Shown here piece by piece: positions 37,288 through 47,697 of a DNA stretch of 52,321 nt. The DNA comes from Zygnema cylindricum (Eukaryota; Streptophyta; Zygnematophyceae; Zygnematales; Zygnemataceae), in the NCBI GenBank assembly GCA_037447655.1, contig JBBHKE010003248.1:261007-313327 (forward strand), given 5' to 3'. How positions within the stretch are numbered: the first letter of the stretch is position 1; each line of letters begins with the position of its first letter. A program made the translations under genes and the position numbers. The notes below the pieces were generated by a model. That model was not told the origin of the DNA, searched no databases, and saw only the letters and a list, made by a program, of their open reading frames with translations.

Positions 37288-38349
37288 ACCACAGCAATAC
37301 ATAACAATATCGTTCCCCAAAATAAAGTCTTTTTAACTCAATTGTATAAACTTCCAATTACAAACGTTCAGTTAATGATTCCTCCTACGACATCTACATT
37401 TAAGTATACTGCCGCGTGAAAACCGCACGCGGACGCAAACCAACATTTCACGTGAACCTGAAAGTCCGTACAGGACCAAGACCAAAACATAAAAGTCCAA
37501 TTCGTACAGATTTGGACTTTTTTACGAAAACTACGTAGTATTTGTTTGTTTCGTAGCTTTCGTAAATTTCTTACATCTCACACCGTACGACAAATTGTAC
37601 GGACACAAAAAAAAATGTTTCATTTGGGCGCGAGTATTTTTTGTGTCCTCCTCTCCGTCTTTAAAAGGGAGTCGCCGCTGGAGACGCCATAGATTTTGCC
37701 GCTCGTCGCTTGTTCGTTCCACTTTTCAGTTTTGCATTTTGGCTTCATTTGTGCGCGCATATTTTTATCTGAGCGGCGAGCAACGGAATTTATGGCGTCT
37801 CGCACTCGTATTTTTATCTGAGCGGCGAGCAGCGAAATTGATGGCATCTCCAACGGCAGCTTCCTTGAGCCGTTTTGCGTCATTTGCGCGAGCGTATTAT
37901 CATCTGTCCTCCACTCCGTCCTTAGTAGGAAGCCGTCGTTAGAGACGCTGTAAATTCTGATGCTAGCCGCTATACCGCGAATCGTTATTATTGTCAAAGT
38001 TTAAATAGCGTAAAAGAAAAATTAGTGTTATTGATTCTAATTTAGTGCGAGAGACGTGGCAGATTATGGTCGACGTCCTTAAATAACGTTTTTAATTCTA
38101 TTTCGGGAAAAAAAACAGAATTTTAAAAACCCAAATTAGTGACTTTGACACAAATAACGATTCGCGGTGTAGTTCGTTGCACTTTTCAGTTTTTTAGGGT
38201 TTTGAATATTGAAAAAAATTGAAATTTGAAAGTCCAAAAAAAATACGAATTTTACCTACGAATTTTAAAAGTTTGAAATTGTTTAATGCTCACTCTACGT
38301 AGTTTTCGTTAGTTTACTCTGTGCGTTTTATGCGCATAGGACATCTATG
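37288..38349. repeat. duplicated block: LTR-B piece plus CATAAAAGTCC MITE (copy 1)
   Basis: Near-identical to 40461-41526 in direct orientation, 3177 bp apart. It holds about 200 bp of LTR-B followed by a CATA-ended MITE from about 37488 to 38349, which itself carries a 190-bp TACACCG-family element (about 37976-38165). Identity looks complete up to about 38285 and then falls over the last 65 bases. The right flank is CTCAACAC, not the expected target duplication. Confidence 0.8.
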
Positions 38350-38605
38350 CTCAACACTGTCTAGCTACAGTACAGTACAGTATGTACTGTACTATAATGT
38401 ACTCTGATGTACTGTAGTGTATTGTAACGATTTGTACCATACCGTACTGTGTTATACTGTAGTTTATTGTACTTTACTGTACTGTAATTTATTGTACTTA
38501 ACGAACCTTACTTGTAGTGTAGTTATTGGAAGCATGACGGAATGCCAGGCTGGCACAAAAAACAGAAGTACGATAATATAATAGTTAGACAGACAGCATT
38601 TGAAT

Positions 38606-39169
38606 CATAGTTCAAAAGTAGGCCTTTTTATGGTAGTCCTTTAGTAGGCGAACAAAACTTGGCACAAAACTCGCGCAGAGTAAGCATACTGTATGTGGGT
38701 GCGATGTGCACACCCGTGTAAGAATGCACGAATTTGAGGTATCATCATAGTACAACGCACGTCGCCGGACGAAATATTTTAGCGAACTGACAAGGCATAG
38801 GATGACATTCCGCGGGAAAAAAAACCGGGAAAAAAAAAACGCGGATGCAAGTCCTATCGAAAGTTGTGTTATGGGCTTTTCGTGTGATCTTCTTGGATCG
38901 CTACTTTGATCATCGACCGTCTGATCGTTCGAATCTGACGGCTTAAATAAAAAATACCTCAAATCACACGAAAAAATAAAAATATGTCCGAATGTTTTTC
39001 AGAATTTAGACATGACGTTTAATTCTCCATCGATCGATGTGCGTCTCAACCATGTTACTGTTATTTTTCATTTTGCGACCAATAGAATATGGGTCTTAAA
39101 GCCATATTGTATGTTTTGCGTACAATAGGCATATTGTATGAGCCTTCTTTCACCTACTTTTGAACTATG
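38606..39169. mobile_element. hAT-like MITE, CATAGTTCAAAAG family, copy 4
   Basis: A 564-bp copy in opposite orientation to copies 1 and 3, with full TIRs and a perfect 8-bp target duplication ATTTGAAT (38598-38605 and 39170-39177). The minus-strand frame across it (38962-38612) also appears in part in copy 3 and is a by-product. Confidence 0.9.
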
Positions 39170-39177
39170 ATTTGAAT

Positions 39178-39990
39178 GTGGTAGTTCATACTATAAAAGG
39201 CATATGTAAATAGTTTAGCGCCCCTTAAATTTCCATGGGATTTTTAACTGTTCGACGTTAATAACTGCTGATACCGAACGCGTCAAAAAAATTCTTCCAA
39301 CCATAGTGAAGGGAATTGATGTGGAATTGATTTTGAAATGCCTAGTTTTGGATTCCTGCAGGCGCAAACGTTACCAGGAATAAAAATGTTCAGGTAACGT
39401 AAGAATGTAGCAAATTTGTTCGCAAATTTTATATTACCATTGTATTTTCCATAACGTGCAAAATAGTACGATATAGTGTTTCGACGTATCAGTGGATATT
39501 TGTACGGATTGGGTTCATCAGAACTTGACGGACCACTGTACCTTTTTTCTATATTCGGTTTGGCCTTTGATGCCTTTAAAAATGAGCGTTGAACTCGTAC
39601 CCCATTATTCAGTGCAGTAATATAAATTATTACGCGATTTACATCATCGACCCATTTTATCTTTTTATATATTTGTTTCATTTTTGCCTCTTGTTTATTT
39701 TCGTGACCGCATCCATACCATTTTTATGATACACATTTTTGAATGCCCTGCAATATTCATACTGATCCTGATTTTATATACGAGGACTAAAATTGTTCGT
39801 GAAACGCGATGCCGATTAGGTTTACTGCGATTACGCACTTAACGTTTTGCATTAAAAGTACGAATGGCTGAGCTACATTGGCATATTTTAGGTTACAAGA
39901 CGCACTTTTGTGCGATAACCTATTTGGTAAGGTCTATTGAAGGAGACGCGGCAAAATCGTAGCCGTTGAGTTTGACGCGTTTGACACTAA
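39178..39990. other. spacer with an unassigned minus-strand ORF
   Basis: A 132-codon frame at 39681-39283 (minus) begins MKQIYKKIKWVDDVNR and has a balanced, lysine/asparagine-rich composition. No family recognised, no splice evidence. Could be a decayed transposon protein. Confidence 0.25.
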
Positions 39991-40451
39991 GGGTGCGTCT
40001 CCATGTACTTGAAACTTAGAGAATTTACTTTGTTTTTTAGCGCAGATTCGGCGCACCCAGATTTCGAGTGTCCCTATGTGCACCAAACGAAGTTTTCACT
40101 TAAAGGCGTGACGATTGTATACGTCGACAATGCTCGTGACGGCTGTCGACAGTGTAGAATCTGTGATGACGCACGCTATATTCATTATTTTGTAACTGCT
40201 TGTGACGCCGCATGACTTTTCGTGACATAGTAGACGTACCACCATCTAGCTTGTGCCGTTTCACGGTTGAAAAAAATTCAATTTACTTTACGTCTCTTGT
40301 CCGTTAGACGTGAAATGGCATCATATCTTTAGACCCCTTGCGATTTAAAATCCGTACCATGAACATAGGGACACTTAAAAACCAGGTCCGGCGGATTCGT
40401 GCTAAAATACAGAGTAAGTTCGCTAAGTTACAAGTAAATGGGGACATACCC
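39991..40451. mobile_element. Tourist-like (PIF/Harbinger) MITE
   Basis: A 461-bp element with inverted ends of about 95 bp (GGGTGCGTCTCCATGTACTTG and CAAGTAAATGGGGACATACCC, with mismatches) and a 3-bp target duplication TAA on each side (39988-39990 and 40452-40454). TIRs starting GG and a TWA duplication are typical of PIF/Harbinger. No coding capacity. Confidence 0.8.
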
Positions 40452-40664
40452 TAACTCTGAACCACAGCAGCAATACATAAACAATATCGTTCCCCAAAAT
40501 AAAGTCTTTTTAACTCAATTGTATAAACTTCCAATTACAAACGTTCAGTTAATGATTCCTCCTACGACATCTACATTTAAGTATACTGCCGCGTGAAAAC
40601 CGCACGCGGACGCAAACCAACATTTCACGTGAACCTGAAAGTCCGTACAGGACCAAGACCAAAA

Positions 40665-41526
40665 CATAAAAGTCCAATTCGTACAGATTTGGACTTTTTT
40701 ACGAAAACTACGTAGTATTTGTTTGTTTCGTAGCTTTCGTAAATTTCTTACATCTCACACCGTACGACAAATTGTACGGACACAAAAAAAAATGTTTCAT
40801 TTGGGCGCGAGTATTTTTTGTGTCCTCCTCTCCGTCTTTAAAAGGGAGTCGCCGCTGGAGACGCCATAGATTTTGCCGCTCGTCGCTTGTTCGTTCCACT
40901 TTTCAGTTTTGCATTTTGGCTTCATTTGTGCGCGCATATTTTTATCTGAGCGGCGAGCAACGGAATTTATGGCGTCTCGCACTCGTATTTTTATCTGAGC
41001 GGCGAGCAGCGAAATTGATGGCATCTCCAACGGCAGCTTCCTTGAGCCGTTTTGCGTCATTTGCGCGAGCGTATTATCATCTGTCCTCCACTCCGTCCTT
41101 AGTAGGAAGCCGTCGTTAGAGACGCTGTAAATTCTGATGCTAGCCGCTATACCGCGAATCGTTATTATTGTCAAAGTTTAAATAGCGTAAAAGAAAAATT
41201 AGTGTTATTGATTCTAATTTAGTGCGAGAGACGTGGCAGATTATGGTCGACGTCCTTAAATAACGTTTTTAATTCTATTTCGGGAAAAAAAACAGAATTT
41301 TAAAAACCCAAATTAGTGACTTTGACACAAATAACGATTCGCGGTGTAGTTCGTTGCACTTTTCAGTTTTTTAGGGTTTTGAATATTGAAAAAAATTGAA
41401 ATTTGAAAGTCCAAAAAAAATACGAATTTTACCTACGAATTTTAAAAGTTTGAAATTGTTTTATGCGCACTCTATGTAGTATTCGTTAGTTTACTTCGTG
41501 CATTTTATGCCCATGGGACATCTATG
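40665..41526. mobile_element. hAT-like MITE, CATAAAAGTCC family
   Basis: An 862-bp insertion in LTR-B. Ends CATAAAAGTCC and the inverse of CATAGATGTCC; flanks GACCAAAA (40657-40664) and GACCAAAG (41527-41534), a 7/8 match of an 8-bp target duplication. The uninterrupted site is seen in the 5' LTR at about 49703. Inside are degenerate tandem units with TTTTTATCTGAGCGGCGAGC and a small TACACCG-family element (about 41153-41342). The 115- and 125-codon frames inside are not genes. Confidence 0.8.
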
Positions 41527-41578
41527 GACCAAAGTCCGCCGCGCAAGCGCGAACGGATTCGTACCAATGTACAAAAAA

Positions 41579-42119
41579 CTACACCGCGAATCGTTATTTG
41601 TGTCAAAGTTTAAATAGTGTTGAAAAACTTTTACCGTTATTGATGTTATTTAAGAATTTGAAATTAAAAAAAAAAATGTGTATTCTAATTTCGGCGTTTA
41701 TGCTAATTTGGGAAGAGCAAAAATAGAATATTTGCCGTACGATTATATACATTAATACATGTATCCGTACAAAATATTAAAAACCGTACGCCGTCGCGAA
41801 TTTAAAATATCCGTATATGCCATACTAGTTTACGTGTCAGACTTATCCCGTTTTTTTGAGCGCACGTTCCTATGCGCGCACGTCTGATTTAATTCATTTT
41901 TTGTAAATTTTCAATTGAAAAGGTACAGTTATGTACGGTATGACATCGACCGTACACCACACTATTTATATTTTATTGTACTTTTGGGCTTTACTTTGTT
42001 TTGTACGGTACCTTAATTAACTTCAAGGAAAAATTAAAATCATGCATCATATTTAAAAAAAAATCAAAATTTTAAGAACTCAAATTAGTGACTTTGACAC
42101 TAATAACGATTCGCGGTGT
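41579..42119. mobile_element. TACACCG-family TIR element, copy c
   Basis: A 541-bp element with TIRs CACCGCGAATCGTTAT and the inverse, the clearest pair of its family (about 30 bp with few mismatches). Inserted in the 3' LTR-B; the 5' LTR-B has the unfilled site AAAAACTATCA. No transposase frame. Confidence 0.82.
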
Positions 42120-42123
42120 CACA

Positions 42124-42134
42124 TTCCCCCTCTC
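42124..42134 (-). other. polypurine tract of the copia element
   Basis: Minus-strand GAGAGGGGGAA directly beside the 3' LTR, the expected plus-strand DNA priming site for retrotransposon reverse transcription. Confidence 0.7.
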
Positions 42135-42154
42135 AATGGAAGAATCCGTACAAA

Positions 42155-42866
42155 CTAGAATAAACCAAGTTTGGGTCTACCTTTTACAAACACATCATTA
42201 AATGCAGATTTTGTTAACATATCAGCTGCTTCTTCGCCCGTAGGCACAAAGACAAATTCAATATCCTTAGCCTGCACTAAGTCTCGAATAATATGCCATT
42301 GTATACGAAGATGCTTTGTTCTCTTATGAAATATAGGATTTTTGGCAAGAGCAATACTAGACATGCTATTTGAGTAAATGGTCATGCAATCATACCGAAC
42401 CCCTAGCTCACTCATCATCTGCTTGGTCCAAACTGATGCCTTTGCTGCATGGCAAGCATCCATATACCCCGCTTCAATACTCCGCTTCAGTAGAACTTAA
42501 AGCCACGGTCGGTTGCAATCTCGAACTCCATATACTCCGTTTCAATACTCCGCTTCAGTAGAACTTAAAGCCACGGTCGGTTGCAATCTCGAACTCCACG
42601 ATATCGCCGCTCCAGACAAAATAAATGCATAACCGGATGTTGACTTTCTCGAATCAAAATCTCATCCCCAGTCGGAGTCATAATGTTTGTAACACTCCAA
42701 GTCCGTGTTTGACTTGTATACAAGTCCCATACTGATGGTTCCCCCCAAATATCTCAAGATTCTTCTTAACACTTTCCCAATGTGCTTTCTTAGGTTCTTC
42801 ACAATATCGTCTTAAGATACTAACCGCTGCTAAAATGTCTAGTCTAGTTCCCACACTAAGGTACAT
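42155..42866 (-). pseudogene. copia RNase H domain
   Basis: From the connection region (MYLSVGTRLDILAAVSILRR, usual copia MYL..TRPDI) to the C-terminus with SSTEAEY, SMSSIALAKNPIFHKRTKH and EEAADMLTKS. A 68-bp tandem duplication (units from 42461 and 42529) falls exactly between STEAEY and the following helix and shifts the frame. The catalytic cleft is therefore broken. Confidence 0.88.
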
Positions 42867-42899
42867 TAAGCAACCAATTGCCTCTAAATACGAAACTTC

Positions 42900-43860
42900 A
42901 ATGGTAATTTCATCCTCAAATTCACTCTATTGCAATTTAGGATCCAATGGTGTACTTACAGGTTTTGCATCTAAAATTTTGAATCTGCTTAGAATTTCTT
43001 TATTATACTGCTCCTGGCTCAACTTCATAAAACCATAACTATCTTTAATGATTTCAATCCCCAAGATGTATTTTGCCTCCCCTAAGTTTGTACCCTTAAA
43101 ATGTGTTCTCATGGAAATTTTTAATCCTTTAATTTGTCCAAGCTATCAGAAATCATAAAAATATCATCAACATATACACTAAACAAGATTTCCTCACTTC
43201 CGTGTTCTTTGACATAAACCCCTGAATCAGAAGTAGTTCATTTAAAACCAAAAGATAGAAGTACCTCATGAAGCTTTCGGTACCACATTCGAGGGGTTTG
43301 TTTTAAGCCATAAAGAGATTTTTGTAGTCTCCACGCCATTCATGTCTTAGAAAAATCCCCGTCCAAATTGCCATTCAAGAAAGAACCCCCTCTATAACCT
43401 TTATATACACTACTTCGTCCAAATTTCCATTCAATAAAGAACCCCCTCTAAAACCTTTATATACACTACTTCGTCCAAATTGCAATTCAAGAAGGCAGTC
43501 TCCACATCCATTTGATGGATGTGCTTCCGTTTCGCAGCCGCAATAGCAAGAATCATTCGTAAGGAGTGCAATTAAACAACCGGTGCGTATATTTTTGTGT
43601 AATCAACGCCTTCCTTCTGCTGAAAACCCATTCCTACCAATTGTGCTTTATATTTTATCATTTCTCCGGAAAAACTTGTTTTTGTATTGAAAACCCGCCT
43701 AGAATAAATAGTTTTTTTACCAATTGGCAATATGACTTCCTCAAATGTCCCGTTATCAACTATGGACTTAAACTCTTTTTCCCAATCCTGTTTCCAATTT
43801 GTTTCCCAATCTTTAGATTCACGAGCCTCTGAATAGGAATTGGGATCACTATTGACTGTC
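42900..43860 (-). pseudogene. copia reverse transcriptase domain
   Basis: Recognisable steps in minus-strand order: [65 protein letters not shown], the catalytic YVDDIFM, then LGEAKYILGIEI and LSQEQYNKEILSRF. The YVDD box is intact. A 56-bp tandem duplication (43361-43416 and 43417-43472) and in-frame stops disrupt the frame. Confidence 0.9.
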
Positions 43861-43874
43861 TAACTCAGTATTTG

Positions 43875-44271
43875 CTATGCAAGGAGTTCATTGAATTTAC
43901 CTGTTTCAAGAGCTTTTATATACAAAGGACAAGCTCTGAAGGAGTGACCATCAGTATAGCAATAAACACATTTCTCAAACTGAGGATTAAACTGATTCCC
44001 TTGATATCTACTTTCCCTCTGAAATTGAGCCGTGAAGGCTACAGCTACTTTTGGAATTTCAAAAATAATGGTTGGTGAAATGGGGAGACTTTTTTGAGAG
44101 ATGGATTTTGGAGGATTCACTACCAAATTCAATTTTAGGAATTGAGGAATCAGTTTCAAAATGCTTACCACCTTCCCATATAGTTTTTTTGATGGGAGGG
44201 ATGGTGTCTTCTTTGTCACTTTCGATATCAATGTCTATTTTTTTATGAATGTCATCTTCCTCGAAATCCAA
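43875..44271 (-). pseudogene. integrase-RT linker with an extra zinc knuckle
   Basis: Acidic, serine-rich linker (DFEEDDIHKKIDIDIESDKED) followed by CVYCYTDGHSFRACP, which fits CX2CX4HX4C exactly. A zinc knuckle is normal in gag (present at 48501-48400) but not at this place. The C-terminal context (LYIKALETGKFNELLA) resembles the stretch after knuckles in some gag proteins. Two frames are needed to read it all. Confidence 0.65.
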
Positions 44272-44295
44272 AGAAAATGGATAATCTGCTGTTGG

Positions 44296-45240
44296 CTATG
44301 TTCCAAGAGGACGTTCAAGTATTTCATGAAATTCAACATTTCGCAACTCCGAGATAGAATCATTAGTTGGGTCGTACACTATGTACAAATTCTCGCTATC
44401 ACAATAACCGACAAAATATCTTGTGTAAGACCGCGGACTGAATTTGCTGGTCCGTTGACGTACCTCGTTGTAAACTGTAGCTTTGCATTCCCACACATGT
44501 AAGTGGTGTATGGTCGGTTTTCGGCCACTCCATAATTCATCCGGTGTCTTATCACCTGAGACCGACGTTAAGCGCAAGTGGTAATATTGTTAGTTGTTAA
44601 GATTGCGTCGCCACAAAGTCGACCGTCAAGATGTGAACTCGGGAGCATACTTCATTCTATTTCCTGCAACATACGATTTTTCCTTTCTGCGTTACCGTTA
44701 GATTCTGGTGAGTAGGGTGTTGTAAATTGTTGTTGGATTCTTCTACCTTCACAAAATCCTTTGAACGCGACAAATTCACGGCCGTTATCTAAGCGTACAT
44801 CTTTCAATTTACGCTTAGAGAATCTTTCTGCCCTAAGTACGAGTCTTTGAAATGCATTTAATACGCCAGACTTTCGTTTCAATAGGTACACCCAACCCTT
44901 ACGACTGAAAACATCAATGAAGACAAAACTATTTTTATTGCCGCCCAAGGTTGTTGGCGGAATTTTTCCACAAAGATCTACGTGTGCTAAGTCAAGTGGG
45001 GCGCTAGACCTATGTTTGATATTTTTGAATGGATGCGGTTTGCGAATCTATTTACCTTTAATCTATCCATCAAAGCCAATGATTTTTTGTCCTGCGCTAT
45101 TTTTTAGACCTCTAACCGCCGACACTTTAATCATTTCTTTAATGTTACTTTTTGACGTATGACATAATCTATGATGCAATAAACTCAAACTGTCGTTAGT
45201 GCGTTCTGTGAGGTTAACTGAAACGATTGATTATTTAGGC
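44296..45240 (-). pseudogene. copia integrase
   Basis: Starts with a worn gag-pre-integrase zinc region (LHHRLCHTS kept; the later CxxC lost, with stops). The catalytic core has FIDVFSRKGWVYLL (D), VRLDNGREF (D) and SPESNGNAERKNR (E), so the DDE triad is visible. The C-terminal part has PDELWSGRKPTIHHLHVWECKA and FVGYCDSEN. Stops and frame changes interrupt it. Confidence 0.9.
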
Positions 45241-45994
45241 TTACGCCACATAAGTTTACTATAAAAATTTTGATATACGTACCCTTCCCCAAAAGTGCAA
45301 TTCCGTGTTTTCCATTCGACTACAGAATTCAAGAAGCCTCTAGGTAGTTTTTAACTAACCCACTTTCAACCACAGCCACTGCTGCCCAAGCAGACAAGTT
45401 AAAAATCTGATTGCACCCTTGTGCAGTCTGGACTCCCTTTAGTCCGTAGCAAAAAGAATCACTGAAACCGGCCAATCAGCCGATTAGTTATAAGGTGGCA
45501 AAAATGCAAATTTATACTAACTCTCAAAGAGAGAGGTGGGTGTCTACTAAAAAATTGCTAAGTCCTAATCCTTTCTCACAACCCCTATCTACTGCAGTAC
45601 AATCCAATTAAACAACTGTAAAGTACATAAAGGTACTACGACTGGTGTCCTTTCTGTACGGCTTGCGTAAGACAAGGCCATTGAATAGACGCTTGTCCAC
45701 ATTTTACTCATCCTTATGTTTCCCGAAATTCTCGCGACCAAATGTTATCCCTCTACGTGGGGCCAAGTCATTCCACGTCCAAAAACCTCCAAAGTGACCA
45801 TATCGGGATCTCGGCGGCGACATCTGCCGTTAGATTAAAACCGACATTAAATGTTAGTCGTCGAAACAAATGTCCGGTTCATTTGTTTTGTGCGGGGTCA
45901 TGTACGCACTATGTATTAAATAGTTATATGTTCCCGCATTCGTAATTCAGATTAAGGATCATGATACAATTTAAGTAATTAATATACTATGTGT

Positions 45995-46628
45995 AACATA
46001 AAGAACTCCTACGACAGACCGGACAGAGTTGACGGCTACGCCTCGCTCTACCGGTCGAAGGTTCGAGTCCTTCCAGACTCAACCTTTTGTTGAGAGTGAC
46101 TTGTAGAAACTAATGGTTTTATTAGTATTTTCTAGGTCTGAAAAGATATATAGAAGTCGAGGCAGTCTATCTCTAACTTCTCTCTCCAACTCTCAAACTT
46201 GTCGCAGTCACTGAGAAGTTGGAGAGGAAGCTAGAGCCATGGCTACCTTGGCTATCCTGAGGTTTACGGGAATTTTATATTAGGGTTTATTTATTTATTT
46301 AAAAGGTATGCGCTAACATAAAGAACTCCTACGACAGACCGGACAGAGTTGACGGCTACGCCTCGCTCTACCGGTCGAAGGTTCGAGTCCTTCCGGACTC
46401 AACCTTTTGTTGAGAGTGACTTGTAGAAACTAATGGTTTTATTAGTATTTTCTAGGTCTGAAAAGAAATATAGAAGTCGAGGCAGTCTATCTCTAACTTC
46501 TCTCTCCAACTCTCAAACTTGTCGCAGTCACTGAGAAGTTGGAGAGGAAGCTAGAGCCATGGCTACCTTGGCTATCCTGAGGTTTACGGGAATTTAGGGT
46601 TTATTTATTTATTTAAAAGGTATGCGCC
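45995..46628. repeat. 320-bp tandem duplication across an LTR junction
   Basis: Units from 45995 and 46315 each contain the end of LTR-A copy 4, the target site TGACT and the first 200 bp of LTR-A copy 3. They differ by a few substitutions and a 6-7 bp deletion (TTATAT) near 46595. The duplication must postdate the insertion of copy 3. Confidence 0.88.
46011..46085 (+). other. tRNA-like module in LTR-A copy 4 (repeated at 46331-46405)
   Basis: Contains a perfect T-arm-like hairpin, GAAGG-TTCGAGT-CCTTC, with an exact box B (GGTTCGAGTCC), and upstream AGAGTTGACGG resembling box A. A six-base stem GACCGG..CCGGTC spans the middle. The acceptor stem of a real tRNA is not formed. Confidence 0.5.
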
Positions 46629-47465
46629 GGCGGCAGGATTTGATCTCTGTACCTACCGGCCGGCAGACAGGATATAGCCGGTAGCTTTAGCCGTTAGGTC
46701 TAGAATTAATGTTAAGTACTACATAGTTTGATAATTATTTATACGCGTATACGTACGATAATTCATTTAACTATAATAGATTACGGAATACATAGATTCA
46801 GTAATATACAAAGTACGGATTACGGTTCGGACTCCAAATCAATACCGCGCATTTGTTTCGTAAGTGAAACACATATCGCGCATGTATTTATTACGGCTAC
46901 GATTAAATCCGAATTCAATCGGACGGCCGGGATTAGCGCCTAGATCGCGGAGGAAGATTTCGGCGGTTTGTGGCCATCGCCACATCGGATGACGCGTGGC
47001 GAAATTCCGTTGAATCGTGGAATCTCCGGAGATTATGGTACCGAATCCGGATATGACATGTGTCGACATTTAGGCCATGTCGTACAATGTCCGTACCTAA
47101 AGTACACCGGCACCTATACTTTTGCGTACGGAACTCTATTCTGATTGGTTCCGTACATCAGCAGATAGAGTCTATGAGAGAGATAGGACTTAGAAAAATT
47201 TAGAAGATAGGACCCTCTCTCCCAGAGAGCTTCTGTATAAAAGGTCAATTTTGACCCTCCATAACTTACTGCTCAGGGGAGCAAATTCAGAGATTCTTTT
47301 TGCTACCAACTCAGGGGAGTCTTGCCTTCACAAGGGTGCAGGTGGTCAGGGTTTTTGTCTGCCAGGTGGCAGTTATTTTTGCTGGAACACAAAGGGGTCA
47401 GGATTATCCTAGAGGCTTCTTGGAAGCTGTCTACTCTGAGGACTTATGGAGGTCTCAGAGTTTCA
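46422..47465 (+). mobile_element. LTR-A copy 3 (solo), plus sense
   Basis: 1044 bp, TGTAGAAACT..GAGTTTCA, with a perfect 5-bp target duplication TGACT (46417-46421 and 47466-47470). Inserted in LTR-A copy 4 in opposite orientation. TATAAAAGG at 47236-47244 gives the promoter direction; transcription would start about 30 bases later, leaving a U5/R part of about 190 bp. Best preserved copy in the window. Confidence 0.92.
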
Positions 47466-47697
47466 TGACTTACGTCACTCCTTAGTCCTACCTATGGAGA
47501 TGAGGCAACCATGGCTCCACTACTCTCTCTCTCTTCTTCAGTCACTACAACAAGTATGGGGGGTAGAGGAAAGAGGTAGAGGCAGACTGCTTGAGCTGCT
47601 TGAGCTGCTTGAGCTTTTCCTTTCTTTTCCTACTAAGTTATTCAGACCTTGAAAATACTCCATAAACCTAGTGATTTTCAACAAAAAGTACGTCCAT

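Larger units (their letters stand above)
40458..42123 (-). mobile_element. LTR-B: 3' LTR of copia element, interrupted twice
   Basis: Matches the 277-bp 5' LTR (49488-49764) in two pieces once two insertions are removed: a MITE at 40665-41526 and a TACACCG-family element at 41579-42119. The polypurine tract is adjacent at 42124-42134 in the minus sense. The outer end lacks about 15 bases relative to the 5' LTR. No matching target duplication seen. Confidence 0.7.
45296..47683 (-). mobile_element. LTR-A copy 4 (solo, old), inserted in the copia element
   Basis: Diverged minus-sense LTR-A with TGCAATTCC..TTTTCAACA ends and a perfect target duplication AAAAG (45291-45295 and 47684-47688). It interrupts the copia frame between protease and integrase. 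It is itself interrupted by LTR-A copy 3 (46422-47465). The left piece has the tRNA-like module (46011-46085) with a box-B-type GGTTCGAGTCC; the right piece (47471-47683) is the rest of the LTR. Confidence 0.85.

Noticed and set aside
37531-38000. Identical 63-, 115- and 125-codon frames seen twice (also at 40708-41174), looking like a conserved gene
   Set aside because: They lie inside a MITE within a duplicated LTR block, on both strands over the same bases. Identity reflects recent duplication, not selection.
46011-46085. A functional tRNA gene
   Set aside because: Box B and the T arm are good, but no 7-bp acceptor stem or normal anticodon arm can be formed, and the segment lies within an LTR at the same place as degenerate versions in other copies.
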